Notes: a model not told the origin generated them from the sequence alone. Positions 34,601 to 48,613 are shown, counted from the first letter of the stretch. The stretch is 64,000 bases of DNA from Istiophorus platypterus (GCA_016859345.1 CM029115.1:10030001-10094000), one strand, 5' to 3'. Numbers and translations are program-made.

Positions 34601-37600
34601 ACCCAGCAGCCTTGACCTGGTTGTGGAATAAATTCAGCTGTAGGGATTCAAAAGACGCATACACCCTTATTGACTCACAGATTCTAACCTTTTCAACATG
34701 GTTGTTTTGTTAAGGTCAATAATAAGCCTTGGGGGATGTTAGCCAGACAAGACAGACCTGGAAAAGGTATTTCTCTCTCTTGTGTTGTCCACAAGCAACA
34801 TCACTGCCTTCTAAAAGTGTTTTCAACCATCAAAAAAAAAAGGTTTTAAGAAGAGTACAGCAGTGGCTATCTGTATAGCAGCATGTGCATGTTATTATAG
34901 CATTACTGTTTTAGAAAACTCACCACAGTGCAGCAGAGAGGCCAGAACCACCAGAGAAGAGCCAAGATGAGGAGCAGCATCAGGATGAGCAGAGCTATGG
35001 CCAGGATGGTCCCATCAGACTGTGGCAGAGACAGATGAGCAAACACAGACAGTCTGAATATGTAGAGCAATACATCCATGTAAACCACTTCTCTAGGTGT
35101 AATGCTTTCTGCAGGAGAGAGGCTCAGAGACTTTTGCTGACACCTTCAATTATTTTGCAGACGTTATTTAGACATCTTATCAAGATTGTATTGCAGTTTG
35201 GATTGATTTTAATGTTTTTTTGACTATTGTTAGTCCTTTTTTTCTATTGCAATGCACCATGACCTCAAAAGAACCCAATTTCGAAGCTAAATGCTGTTAC
35301 ATTATATTGTACTCACACAGCCCACAGTGGTAATGGTGACCGAACTGGAGATGAAACTGAGACCTTCGTTCATACTGACATAAAGGTTTGCTGCCCTGGA
35401 AAAGAAAACGATAAATGCCTCAGCTGAAATTTATGTAGTGTCTTAGAAAAACAGAGTTATGTCATATGAAACCTCACATTCATTTTAATAAATCATAGGA
35501 CTCACATCCCCTCATCTTGAAGCACTGGTGCAGGGCAGAGAAGATATGTATCTTCCACAATCAAAGGCTTCACCACTAGAGCAGAAGAGGGAGAGAGGGA
35601 TCATAAAAAAGAGTGCAAGCATCAGCCAAACATTCCAATCTTGTAATGTGCTTATAATCTGTAGTAGTCACTGACATACAAAGTTCAGGAAGCAAGAGTT
35701 TTATCATGACCCACATGACTATGTCATTGTTAAGGCTGATTACAGAAAGATTACATTATTGGCATGTTAATGAATCATAATGTCATTTTTATTCAGTAGG
35801 TGTAGGGCAATAGTAGAAGGGAATCCATGGGTATGTCCAAAGAAATTGATGTCACATCTTTCACAAATCTTTCATAAACAAACCGTCTCTTGTCTGCTGT
35901 CTGAAGACATCTGCATCCCCCTCAGAAACACCACTACAAACTATTTCACCACAGCTTTTGTTTTTCAGGCAAAATCTAGGTCCTCTCCCTTTCCAGCTGG
36001 CTTTTAGGAAAGCTGTTCCAACAAGCATCGCCCAAGCCTGTCTGTTTGTCCTGGCAGGGGGAGAGCATACCCCAGAACTGAGGAAATCAACACAAGTAGT
36101 CGCGTAGGTCGCGACTGTTCCTCCCTAGAAACACCATGCAGGACGGTGGGGGGGGGCTCAATGCTGCAAAAACAGCTCAGTGCCATTAGAAACTAGATAT
36201 GGTCCCTTCACACATCTTGCACTCAGAATGGCCTCACACTATTAAAGCAAGACAAAAATACCAAACTACAGAAAAGTCTTTCAAAGAGCTGATGGGACCT
36301 GATTCTCTGCAGCCTGCAGATTTCCACTATTTAAATCCCCTGAGGATAGACATAAAGATGCTTGCAAATACCCCTAGTTCATGTCACATTGTTTTATTAG
36401 ACTGTTTACTCCCCAAGTGTAGGTCATGGAGGGGAGGTCATGTTTTACTGTGAGGTGCACACAAGTGCCCAGAGTTCAGCTTTAACCAGAAAATATTTGG
36501 AATTATTGCTTAAGATTGTATTCACTCTTTGAAAGGTTATTCACTGGGTTTGATCAAGGCAAGTTCAATATAATGTAGATTCTGGTAAAAGAGCTGAATG
36601 TTTGGCCACTTGAATAAATTTACATTAGCTTTTTCAGCCTATCAGACTTAGCTTTTATCATATTTTAAACATCGCTCAGTTATTTGGGAAATATGCACAT
36701 TTGCTTTCTTTACAAGCATCAGATGAGAAGATTAGTATCTCATTTCTGCATGGTAAAATACCAAGCTACAGCCAGGAGTAGCTTCGCTTAGCATAAAGAC
36801 TTCAAACAAGGGCAAGCCGATAGCATGGCTCTGTCCAACGCTAACAAAAATCTTTTATCATACAAGAAAGACAAATTTTAGTTTTCTGGGTTGTTAGGAG
36901 TTGTCCATTTTCTTGGCTGAGAGCAATGACTTCCTAGTTACCTTATTTTTTGTCTTGATTAAATAAACACGATACAACATGTTAATTAGTAAGCCTTCGA
37001 AGTGCTAGTATGCAGATTTTGTTACCTTCTGATAAAGCCAAGCCAACTGTTTCCCTGATTTTCTGGTCTTTTTGCCAAGCTAAGCTAAAGGGCAGAATCA
37101 TATCTGTGGTATGGATCTTCTCATCTAACTTTTGGCGAGAAAGCGAAAAAGCATTTTTAGCAGAATATCTATTCCTTTAAGTTCTGTTGCTCATTTTTGA
37201 CATAGTTGACAGTTTTCCACTGTAGCATTTGTCACCGAAACAACAGACAGCTCGGGACAGAACCTGCCAAATCCCAGCGTGCCTGACTGTATTTGCTGCT
37301 ACTTTTTCCTGGCGACACAAACTCAAACATTGACTCATCTGCTCAACACATGTTAGTTACATATTGCTGCTTTCCTTTTTAGCATTGCACCATATTTACA
37401 AAGTATGCTAAGGGCTGTAGTGGGGGAGTCAACAAGGGCAAGTAAAGATGTATAATAAGAGAGATGGTTTCCTTATTGCATATTCATCTACAAATGTGCT
37501 GACGGTGGCCTAATCGTTTTCATTTAAAGTTTACCCCCGATGTGAGGTAAACAAGCTTGAGTGTAATCATTCTAGAGAGGTGAATAAATCTGATAATTTT

Positions 37601-40600
37601 ACTGAAATCATTCCATGGCCACCATCTGTCTGCATGAGTTGTGTGGTCTGCAATGCAGAAATAAGAATGATTCAGAGGGATTGTTAATGTTTTTTAATTA
37701 CTGTACTGAAAAGACTTCGCTGAGAGAATTTAATTTAAAGAGCAAGATGCCTGTGTTGGTACCCATTATAAATGTGAGAAAAACAGTCTGCTTAACTAAT
37801 AAGTACTGCCTGTGTGGTATCATGCATGTACATGTGTGTGCAGTATATCTTGTCCATGAACAATACATGAAAAAAAAATGTGGAAAAGCTAATTACCCAT
37901 CATGCAACATCAAAACAAACCACTCTGAGAGAAATAACTTGACAGAGAGTTGACAATTTAGATAAACAGATTAAAAAGTTCATGACGGTCAAGCAGCTGA
38001 TTTTAAAAATTGATCTACTATGACATTAGAATGCACAGAGAGATTGTTAGTGCAAAACTCTGGTCAATATCTTTGAACGTAAACTAAGTGCTCCTGCAGC
38101 TGCTGTGGCATAAATGGTAAGAAGTGGTTTTAACTACTGAAGTGAGCCACTAGTAAGAACCATGGGGAAACTATTTGTATCCTTTGGGCCTTTTCTTTCC
38201 CTCTGCCTTCTGGGTGGCACTGTCCATGGTTCTTTTCCAGATTGTAAAATTGCACAGTGTGTTGTTAAAAAAGAAAAAAAAAGGAGGATAGCAGACCAGC
38301 ATGACTGTTTGTTTGATCAATGAAGTGAGTGATCAGCTTTGATTTAGTTTGTTCTCACTTAAAACACTAATTCAGAGGTGTATTCAAAAACACATAAGGG
38401 ACTGCTGTTTCGACATTTAAATGATTCATTCATATTTCACTTACTTTTAGTGAGGGTGTCATTGATTCGGAAGCTGCACAGGACTTTATCAACATTTCGG
38501 GCGTGGAGGAATCCATTTCCTCTCACCACCACCTGGAAAGACTCTAGGTGAGGAGGAGAGAAGCAGAACTGTCACCTCAACAACTGAAAATAACTTCCAA
38601 TAAATTGAGTTGTTTTTGGGGTTTTTTTTGTTCTTTTCCTCTAATACCCAAACTCCTCTTTACCATAATATGGAACACTCAACTACCACTGTTTCCTTGT
38701 CACTGTGGTTACTGACTTGAAATGCCTTCAGAGACAGAGAGATTTTGTTCTCAGAAAGACTTTTAAAGGTTGACACGCGTTATAATTTTGTTGTTCCTCT
38801 TGAACCAATACCGCACACCCAGCACATGGAATACTGACATTTCTTCACAATGAGGAAAATTCTTCAATAAAATACTCCTATGAAACAGTTTATTAAGACT
38901 GAATAGCACTGGAAAACAAGCTTATGATTTGTGTCAAAGTGCTTTAGCTGATATGCACATACGGTGTGGGTTAAATCATTTCGGACCAGTAAAGATCTGT
39001 GTCTGAAACTAAACGTGTAACATGGGCCCTGACAAGACAGTCTGTTTGTGCTTCCTATGCAGAGTTGCTGAAGATTTCATTTTTGAGCATCCTAAGGAGG
39101 ATTAAAGGGAAGAAAATCTCCATTTTCTTACCTCCAGCACAGATACTAGAGGGTTCTGCCGCCAGGATCTCAATACATGACTTCTTCAGGATCTGAGGAG
39201 ATGAGAGAGGGTCATCACAAAACTCATCAGTTCAACACTTTCCAGCGGCCAGCCTGCATATCTCAGATTTTGTAGCGCCCTTAAACACAAAAGGAGACTT
39301 TTTGGTACAGTTATTCAATACAGTGTCTGCCTCTTTTGGAATGTGGTAATCGATTCTCTTCTAAACTGAATGATAGGTCTTAGCCACAGCCATGACTTTA
39401 ATGTGCCTGTTCATAAACCTTTTGCCACTGGGTTCTCTTGGCTTAAAGGGTCAATTTTTTCTCAGATTTGTATTGCAGATGCATCTGTACTTGACACTTT
39501 CGAAGAGCCCTGAAGACGAAGAAGACCAATTCATGACCCACTGCCCCATTCACATGAATAAGAAGCAACAGCTGTCAGGTTTTTTTTGATCAGCCAGTCA
39601 GCTGCCTGAGCTTTAATTCTTCTAAACAAACCTCGTATCCCAGTGACAACAGTCCCAACATGCCAAAGAGATACAACACACATTTTGATCATGTTTGGCC
39701 AGACGTCAGTCATATTGACCATAAACAGGAAAGTCACAGTCACAGCAGGTTTTCCTGGAATTTCTTTCCTTCACCAGGCTTCATTGATGGATTGACATTA
39801 TGCTTAAGATGTTTTTTTGGCTTGTTTCTTGTCTGCTATTTGATATGTAAATTGACCGATTGACCAAAGGAGAAGTGATGGGTAAGAGCACATAAAAACT
39901 ATTAAAGCAAGGTGATTTCCTATTGATATTTCAGCTGAGTTTCAGTCCTGAGTAGAGTTAGTGCTATTTGAACGTTTGTCGGCAGAAGTGAAATGCTTAC
40001 CGAATCGATGACCCCTTGTAAAGCCTCAAATCCACCATTCACAGGGAAGACATGGTCCTTACTATCAGCAATCTTTGCCAGCTACAAAGGAAACAAGTTA
40101 TTACATTCACAAGTCACAGTTAAACTTATTCAACTGAGACTCAATAATTGCTCACTTGTTCATATGTCAACAGAATCTTCTCTCAAAGCAAATCAAGTCT
40201 GACCAGACACAGAATTATTTAAGCTTGCAGGATGCATGATTAAACTAGGGCAGTTCATATGATCACATTTAACAAATTTATCTAATGCTCTTTTTTTAAA
40301 AGGAAATTAGGCATCTTGATTCACTTTGCGATGATAACAATTACTTGGAAATTCTATATAAATTGATAGTAGACATTTGAAACACATTTCATGTCCTTGT
40401 TGAAACATTTAACTCACTTGAATACATTTACATCAGCTGTGTAGGAACAGAATCAGCTGCCTGAAGGCTAATTTGTGTTTCTGATGGTTGTATGTATTGT
40501 TTAAATTGGGGTGAATTGTGCCTTTATGTAATCTAAAGCACTTTATAGCTACTTAAAACATTGGCTTCAGTGTTTTCAAAATAATGTTTTGTCTGCAAAG

Positions 40601-41670
40601 CTCAAAATTTACAGTCATTTACAGTCAATTCATGTCGCTGCATTAAGCCCAGATTTCATCAGACATTAAGGTGCAGGCAAAAACACACCTGCGTCTCATT
40701 GAAGTCCTTCACCCCCACACAGTAAACTGAGGCACCCAGACTTCGGGAACGGTTGGCCTGTCAGGTATTCACGGCAAAAAACATCAACACCTGGGTTCAA
40801 TTATGCGTCTTCACAACATCATGCAAAACATGGTGAAAACAGGTTTGTGATTGTTCAAACAAATATTTAACAAGAAGTCAGGCAACACCAAGTTTCCCTC
40901 AAATAGAGGTCACAGGACTGAAGAAACGTCACACAAATGCCTGAATACCAGGCAGAAAACACAAGCCATATATATAAGAAATGACGCATTTTGATTTTGT
41001 TGCTGACACACTACGACCTCTCACAGCCACCAAGAGGCAGCATTTCAAGCTACAGTGATTCTAAGCCCCACTTGATCCCTGCTATCAACATGTGTCTGAG
41101 GGTACTCAAAGCTGGTTCCGGTTTTGGGCTTTCGCACACCGTTACCTGTGGTGCCTGAATGGTCTGAGTAAAAATAAATCATTAGATCCCAGTGCAGATG
41201 TGAGGCGGATGACTGGGCTAAGATGTATAAATATGACAGACGCTTTGACCTCATTTTTCCCAACTAAAGGAAGAGGATCAAAGGCGTAAAGTAAAGGGTG
41301 GCAGTGTTTGATCTGGTCCATCGCGGGCACAGTCACATGTTTCACCTGGTTGTAATTGGTTTGACCCATTTAACCTCTCTTTAGCTCCCTCACCTCTATC
41401 TCAGCGTAGAAGAGAAGATCCTCATGCAGCTCTCCATCTGTTAGAGCTATGATAATACTGGCAGTGCGATAACCTGCAGACAGAAAGAATTTGGTCATGC
41501 TTGCTGACTTAACTTATTCTCTATTCTCCTTATCCTTTACAAATTTCTATGCAGTATTCCTAAGGTTACTTGAATCCCTTTTCCCAGAGCTCACAGTCTA
41601 ATTACTGTCTAACAACTAGCTACTGATCATGCTGAACTGTCACACCGGCTGGCATGTATTGGCTGGCATA

Positions 41671-41713
<43 letters not shown>

Positions 41714-42446
41714 GTTAACTCAAGGCCCCCCGTTCAACGTTAGATACATTTGGTTTCAACTTTACATGCACCTGTACAATCATAAAAAATCTAATGCAAT
41801 TGCCCTAGAGTCAACGTTTATGTCTATAATGTACAGTAATCACTGTCATAGAATCATTAATGAATTATGAATTATATGCTTTAGCACTGAGCTCATAGCT
41901 AGGGATGGCATTCTACTGGACAGCATTACATTTAGCAATGATTCTGATAATATATCCCATCATCTATGTAAATGGAGAGGAAAAAAAAATATATTAAAGA
42001 ATTCGCAGTATAATGAAGTTTTTTACAATACCAACTTTAACTATGACCTCAGTAACTGATATGTATTTGGCCTAAAACATTTCTCAAAAGGTCAACTTAA
42101 ACTGAACATTATAAGCCTTGTAAAGACAGAAGTTATGGCAGTTCTGCTGTATAGGATGGGATGGTGCGGGTCTACCTAAAAAAGTGGGCAAAGAGGGTAT
42201 TTGTTTGAGCTGTGAGCAACTGAAACAAAGAATGTGTTCTACTTCCTCAGGTTGTTTAATGTGAATAATTTGTGGAGGTCTGAGGGGATAAACTGCCCTA
42301 CTAAGTCAAATAGAAATAATGTAGCATAAAAATATTACCTTCAGTATATTGATTGTATATCTGCTCACTGGCCTGGAAAGAAAGAAAAGCTGGATTGAAT
42401 GAGTAGACTATCTCTTTGAGAGTGTGCAGTCAATGAAAGACCCCTC

Positions 42447-42539
<93 letters not shown>

Positions 42540-45500
42540 ACACACAACAGTCATTCAATGCTCTGGTCCACATGGTGTTTGTTCTGGCATAAAGCAGATG
42601 CCAGCTTGAAGTTGGACATGAAGAGGCCGCTCACCCTAAGGATGCCCTCATGCATGAAGGTGTCTCCCCCTGGTAGAACCCTCTGGAGCTCCTCCAGACC
42701 TTTGCGAATGCGTTCCCTGATCAGATATGCAGAAGACCACATTGTCGATACTCTAATCTAATTGAAAATATTTACTTTTTCGTTTGTGGGCATACTTTAA
42801 ATTAGTACTAGACACTGTGAGGCCTGGCGACAGAATAACGGTTTCCATAAAGGCAGCGTTTGCAGAAAATACCAGCAATGTATAACAGATGAATAAATTG
42901 AAAAACTATTGGTGTTTATTGGTTGGAGAAACTGTCATGCAGATAGACAATAGCCAATTGCAGAATAAGACATGAGGGAAATAGTGAAACTGTGAAAAGA
43001 TTCTGTGGCTGTTGAGCCACTCTGCTGAGGAACGATTAGACACATAAGCTGCCCACAATGTGTTGAAAACCACATGAGGAAGTAGTTGTCCAGACCAATG
43101 ACACTATAGACAGATCACAGCAAAGAAAAGTATCGGTCTTGAATCTCTTCTTGATCATAAAAATGCAGAGGGATTATAACTGTGTGTGTCCAAATCTGGA
43201 ATTACACTCATTCTTTTCAGATACACAATAGAAAAGTAAAGGTTTAAAGGAATTTTGAGGGGATCTGCACCCACCTGTCTTCTGTCAGTCTCATTAAGAT
43301 CCTTCCCTCAGTGGAGAACACAATAAAGGACATTTGCAACTGGGGACTGGGGCAAGGAGAACAGAAAAATATACTCTGTAAGATCACTAATCATTTCTTG
43401 TTAAATGCTTTTCCACAGATGATTGATAACACAACTATGATTTTTTACCTTATGAATTTATGAGCTAGATGTTCAACAAAGTGGTAGATTTCAGTCCAGT
43501 GATTCTGCACACTCCCAGATCTGAGAGTAAGGAGAAAAGCTAAATTAAAAAGCCAAGTATACTGTTTCATCGACTGCTGTGCATCTACACTCCATGACCT
43601 CTTCTCTGTACTACTGTTTGATTGCTATAAAATTAACAATAGACAATACCCCCCCCCCCCCAAGTACACACACACACACAAACACAAAACCCTCTTACAT
43701 AGTAGCAAGACCTCCAGACTGAAAGAGACAGAAAATGACTAAAAATGATGTACCTCTTTGTAGTAATTTTTCTGTCTCATTGTGGTCATTTTGAGTCCTC
43801 TTCTAGGATCTCTCTTTTTTAAATGTAACCTTTTTTACTGTAATATTTAACATTGTGTTTTTGTAAGTGTGGCTCATAACTAAATAACTGTAATCATCTT
43901 GCGTCTCTTTGTAGTCACTTGGTGTCTCTTTGTGGGTGTTTTGTGATCATTTTGCATCTTCTTGTGGTTGTTTTATGTTTATTTTTAATTGTTTTGCAAA
44001 TCTTTGGGCCTGTGCCCACTCAGCCTATTCAGTAAACCATCCGTGCAAATTTCTGCTAAAGGGAACACTTGAACAGAAAGAGCCTGTAGAATAGTTCTTC
44101 AGGAGTAAATACTTTAAGCAGCACAGCTGGTTTACTCTGAGGAGTAGCAATGTCATCTTACTCCTCAGATTACTGTTAACATCTTTATAATGCACCGGCA
44201 ATCATATCAGTGTCATTGGAGTCAAATGAATGTACCCTCATTAAGTTTTCATGCAACCAGCTCTGTGATCACAACTAGGTCAGTTTGGATGATAATCATC
44301 TTGCACTCTATTCCCTCTTTACTAATGAAATGAAAACTGAGCCCTTGCTTTTCACATTTTTCCTTGATGTTTTTATTGGACTATATAGCAACAGCCCTAA
44401 AGTCCTCTGAATCCTTCTCTGTTGTTGTTAAGAAATAAAGATAAACAGATTAACAATTTAGGAGTAAAGAGGCTTCTCAGTATAGTTCTCTATCATTTGA
44501 TCTAATTATCTATAGATATCAATATACGGTTGTATCTGTTTAATATAGAATAGTTTGTGGGCTTGAATGTATCAGTATTGATGCTTATCATAATGTCTTT
44601 CATTTAAACTGTGTTTTTATAACCTCAAAACCTCCTGAAAAATTTATCAGAAAAATGTGTTTTTCCATTGTTACCATGACACAAGTCCCAGCACAAACTG
44701 CAGTTCAGTGCATGGAGAAGAGAGATCAAGCAGATACTGCAAGAAGAGAGTGAGGTGGGTGGAGGATGTCGCTGCTAAAAGGCTAAGTTTGCGCCTGGAG
44801 AATAGATAGTAAAAGGATCAGCTAATACATTGAATTGATGCCTGACAATAAATGCTTTCAGGTCACGCATTTAATATGAATTTGTGTTGTTAAAGCATCG
44901 CTCACACTAACAATTACTCTCTGTTACACACAACTGCCTAATTTCCCCACAGAGGAACAGCAGTGTGCCTAAAGTTGGCATTGACGTGTACTGTAGGACA
45001 ACTGGAGAATCCATCACCATCACTAGAGGGAGAGACTCTCTAAACAGTGGAGCTACAGAGAGAGGGAGAGATGGCAAACTGCAATCCATCAACTCCATCT
45101 TCCAGATAAAGGAAATTATGAGTTTGATGATACATTATTTGTTGACCTAGCTGGAAAACATTTTGGCATGTGGTAAAAAAAAGGGTAACAACAAGTTGTT
45201 TTTTAATCAGGTTTGCAAAAGAAGATGTCATAAGTTGAATACTCTGTTACAGGCCAAAGCCTTCAAAGGCAGTCCAAATAATCCATATCAATCCTTGACA
45301 AAAAATGTTTTTAAATTGATCCACTAAATATTCAGAGTTGTAGCTTTTGGTCCGGTGCCATTGTTGCATGGCTGAAAGGAAACAGTATGATTACCAAAGA
45401 CCAGGTTAAATAAAAATGGAAACTTACTCTAAATTAAGAGCAATGTATCCAAATGACTGAGCAGGCAGAACAAACATCCTGTGTCCTACTTGAGATACAC

Positions 45501-46339
45501 AGACTATGTTAAGAAGATGGGGAAATATAATGATGCAGAAAATGTATGCACTTACTGGACAGTAATTCTGGATAAAAACTGCCCATGTGGTATATGTTAT
45601 TTAAAAAGGATTAACACCAAACAGCAGTTAACAACAGTGTTTATAACCTGTGCAGCCTGCAGCACACTGAATGATGAGGGAACGCCTAGCTGACAAAAAA
45701 TCACTACCATCAGTGAACGCATACTATGCTGATATGTCGATCAAGGCTCATCAGAGTATTGCATCATCAGTCCATCCATCTATTTTTCTACATGGCATGA
45801 CACCAGGTAGCATATTGGTCACAGAACTGGTGATGAAATCATGAAAACCTTTTGGCAGAGAGTGCCTTTCACTGGGAGAAGCACAAGATCAACACAAAAT
45901 GATGCATCTTTATGCATTAACATCCTGTCATGGCAATGAATTGGGCATTAAAACTTTTTAAGGTCATCTGCAGAGACAAGGGGCCAGAATATTCAAGTCA
46001 GGCTCAGTCACATGAGATAATTACAATACATGAAAAAAAAAAAAAATCCAAATTCAAACATAACAATAGCTTGCAATGGCTTTCACCTCTAAATGAAAAC
46101 CCTCTTATTCATCCATCCCCTTTAACACTGTCAGGTGATGTTTGACAGATAACTCACTTGTCCAAAACAAAGTAGAGATCAAAGCCTCCAAAGCATGAGG
46201 ATGACCCAGCCTGCCTCTTGTCCTGGTTCGGTCCAGCATTACCAGCAGTAAGAACAACCAGAACAGCAACGAACACCACTGGAAACCAAACATTTCTACT
46301 CCAGCACGAAGGCATTACTCCAGCCGAAGAAAATCTCAT
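25682..46339 (-). CDS. antxr1: ANTXR1 (TEM8) von Willebrand A domain receptor
   Basis: Eighteen coding exons on the minus strand: 46339-46158, 43520-43449, 43346-43275, 42716-42635, 42372-42339, 41473-41394, 40757-40689, 40081-40001, 39192-39132, 38543-38445, 35575-35506, 35395-35317, 35019-34924, 33343-33302, 32281-32186, 31870-31703, 30810-30730 and 26107-25682; 629 residues (human 564). A signal peptide spans about residues 1-35. The von Willebrand A domain carries the MIDAS residues Asp60-Ser62-Ser64 (DKSGS), Thr128 (GGDTFMHEG) and Asp160 (LTDGEL). An Ig-like ANTXR extracellular domain follows, then the membrane helix (about 331-355, TILAIALLILM to WWFWPL). The cytoplasmic tail has KKKWPTVDASYYGGRG, MEVRWGEKGSTEEGAK, and a long Pro-rich end finishing RAPPPARPPPRPGL. 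The known role is matrix (collagen) adhesion and actin coupling; in mammals it also binds a bacterial toxin subunit. Splice phase is continuous throughout. Confidence 0.97.
26108..30729. other. large last intron of antxr1
   Basis: This 4.6 kb intron holds no gene I can support. Open frames at 27767-28156 (plus, 129 codons) and 28691-28978 (plus, 95 codons) have no recognisable domains. A C-run with a T interruption lies at about 30418-30434. Confidence 0.5.
36690..37180 (+). mobile_element. fold-back (long terminal inverted repeat) element, family R1
   Basis: The left end, with GCATCAGATGAGAAGATTAG and later CTTCGCTTAGCATAAAG, is answered at the right end by GCCAAGCTAAGCTAAAG and GATCTTCTCATCTAACTT in inverted order, so about 100 bases at each end can pair. 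The internal part includes GGCTCTGTCCAACGCTAAC and GAGCAATGACTTCCTAG. No open reading frame is present, so it is non-autonomous. It sits in antxr1 intron 10. A truncated relative lies at 11415-11550. I recognise it as a common percomorph repeat type but cannot name the family. Confidence 0.6.
41671..41713. repeat. (AAT)n microsatellite
   Basis: Fourteen AAT units in antxr1 intron 5. Confidence 0.95.
42449..42546. repeat. (CA)n microsatellite
   Basis: About 45 CA units with one TACA interruption, in antxr1 intron 4, which is only about 260 bp long (42373-42634). The repeat fills a large part of the intron between two small exons. Confidence 0.97.
43750..44010 (+). repeat. degenerate CTTTGTGGTCATTTTG minisatellite (family R3)
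   Basis: Units of about 30 bp such as CTCTTTGTAGTCACTTGGTG, TCTCTTTGTGGGTGTTTTG and CTTCTTGTGGTTGTTTTATG recur in antxr1 intron 1. They match the units at 22285-22390. Confidence 0.6.
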
Positions 46340-46707
46340 GCAGCTGAGATTATTGATAAAACCACCTTCAATTTAAAAAAAGAAAAAGTTGGTAAAAGAA
46401 CTTAATCCTCCTTGCAGATTATTCTTTCAATCCTCCGGTCGTCTTCGCAGGGGGAAAAAAAGCAGCAATCCAAAGGAAAGCAGTGAGTGCAACTCAAAGG
46501 TTGAAGTGGAGGGAAGAGAGAGAGCACGAGTGTTGTTGTTGGGACCCTCTCATCCCTGGGTCCAACACAGCATGCACAAAGATGAGAAGAGCTCCACAAG
46601 CTCCAACTCTTGCTGCTTTTGTTAATGATAAGGCCATGCAACTGAGAGCTACCCAGACCCTGGATATCTAACTCTGAGAGTCTCTGCAAGTCTTTCAAGG
46701 CTCTCTC

Positions 46708-46738
<31 letters not shown>

Positions 46739-46800
46739 GATGAAGACGATATAGTGGAAAACCAGAGGCTGCTAGCTTTTCCTGCCACCAAGTGGTGATA
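46340..46800 (-). promoter_or_regulatory. antxr1: antxr1 5' UTR and putative promoter
   Basis: Sequence upstream of the intact antxr1 first exon, well conserved in unit B. It contains a (GA)n run (about 46709-46733) and TCATCATC-type triplets. Promoter location is inferred only from position; no clear TATA box was seen. Confidence 0.35.
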
Positions 46801-47779
46801 AGTGCCTAGTGGCTGCTTTTAAACCAGTTGCCCATGAGGGATATAACCCTGAATACAGGCAAAGTGTATGGTCGACTGTAGTTTTGTTTTAGAGAAAACT
46901 GTGTCAAAGAGTCGTTGGCTCATCTCTCATATTAATATTAAGGCCGTTAGCTTGCCTTGGTCTTGTGCTAGATGGCATTGTATTGAGGGATGCTTGTTTT
47001 GATCATCCCTACAGAAATGAGGGACTGAATATTGGAAACAGAGAAGGCAGATGAACTATGCATGTGCAGGAAAAAGGTACTGTCAGTTGTAAGAGGACAC
47101 AGAGGACATGCAACGTTAAGATATGGCATATTTGTACAACAAGCAAAAAAAGTTAAGACTAAAGAAAAGGTTACTGATTGTTTATCTGTTTATTATTGGC
47201 AATAAATTGGTTTGTGTAGTTTATTACCAATGGCATGTTGTTTGCTTTCACATTTTGAGACAATCTATCAATGAGGCATAAACATGGGTTGACTCAGAAC
47301 AATAATGTGCAAAAAATGTGTGTATTTAATTATCATTCTGACATCAGCTCTCAATAATTTCTAGTTAAATTGTGCAAACAAAATTTATGTTCTAGTACAA
47401 TTGATAGTTCCTTTTACAATGTTATTTGTTTGACATTTGGAGGTTATTTTTCTTTTCAATACTTGTGAAGTCATGCAAAAAACATATACTGTTAAATAAG
47501 GAATGAGTGCATGAATCAATAATTTTTTTTTTCTGTTTTGTATTTTTATATTACATGATGATAGATCTGAATCAATCAATAATCAGTCAAAAGTGAATAA
47601 TGACTGCATCATTTCCTTTGTACACTAGAAATTAGGCATGGTATGGAGGGATTGTGCTTCTTGTGCACATTATATCGACACATTTTCTGATTAAACACTA
47701 ACACAGTTAGTCCAGGTACCTTTAATCACCCAGTTAACAATGGAGAACGTTGTGGTGTTGAACAGGTGTCCGTTTATTG

Positions 47780-47899
47780 TTTGTTTGTTTTTGTTTTTGT
47801 TTTTGTTTTTGTTTTTGTTTTTGTTTTTGTTTTTGTTTTTGTTTTTGTTTTTGTTTTTGTTTTTGTTTTTGTTTTTGGTTTTTGTTTTGGTTTTGTTTC
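47780..47899. repeat. (GTTTTT)n hexamer array, unit A
   Basis: A nearly pure run of about 18 GTTTTT units. It accounts for spurious open frames made of Phe-Val, Phe-Leu, Cys-Phe or Asn-Lys repeats on both strands. Confidence 0.95.
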
Positions 47900-47960
47900 T
47901 GTCCGTCCGCTCGTTCCGTCCATTGTTCATTCATCCATGAATGTTTTGTTACTTTTTTTT

Positions 47961-48025
47961 TCTTATCAAGTGCTGTAGTCCAGTCCCCCTCCATGAATCC
48001 ATGAATGGATGCCATTTCTTGGTTT
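47961..48025 (-). pseudogene. orphan msmb-like exon 3 relic, unit A
   Basis: The minus strand reads AAGAAATGGCATCC then TTCATGGAGG, matching the better preserved orphan exon of unit B at 52299-52393, which in turn resembles exon 3 of the intact msmb-like genes. No splice sites and no cysteine pattern remain. Confidence 0.5.
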
Positions 48026-48611
48026 CTTATTTCTTATGACTAGTAAGATATATTATATGATTACATAAATATGAAATAAAAATAAAAATCATGGTCAAAA
48101 TTACATTCTAACATATTATAGATATCATATGTCAACTCATTAACATTTTCTGCTTAAAATGCAGCTGTTACTCAGTGAAAAGATAGAGGATTTGACAAAA
48201 ACACTTTCATCTGGAATATTGAATTTATTTTTTTTCTTCAGGCTGCAGCTATTCAAAAGAACTCCTACTCATATTCATAACATGCAATAAACAAGCCTGC
48301 ATGGTCCCAAACCAGAAAATGTTATGTTGATTAACAACCCCCCCCCAAAAGAAACAGCCTCTCTACAGATTATTTGAATATAAAGCATAACAGCGTAGAC
48401 TACAATAATGGTTCTAGGCATGGCAATGTTGGTCTCTCTGTCAGTAACATTGTGATTCAGACTGAAATATCTAGGTAGTTTTAGGAGGTATTTTCAAAAG
48501 GGTCATTTTACATGATTTGACATCCAAGATTGCAATTTAGGAGGTCAAAAACAAGTTGGAAAAAGAAAATTTCAAAAACAAACTGGAAATATCAATGGTA
48601 GAAAAATACAC

Positions 48612-48613
<2 letters not shown>

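Noticed and set aside
46402..46791. Ser-rich minus-strand open frame upstream of antxr1
   Set aside because: Caused by the GA/TC microsatellite in the antxr1 5' flank; also present in unit B at 51120-51485 with different length.
47690..48015. Open frames of Phe-Leu, Phe-Val, Cys-Phe, Asn-Lys or Gln-Lys repeats
   Set aside because: They are produced by the GTTTTT hexamer array, which is open in most frames; the same applies to 51947-52392.
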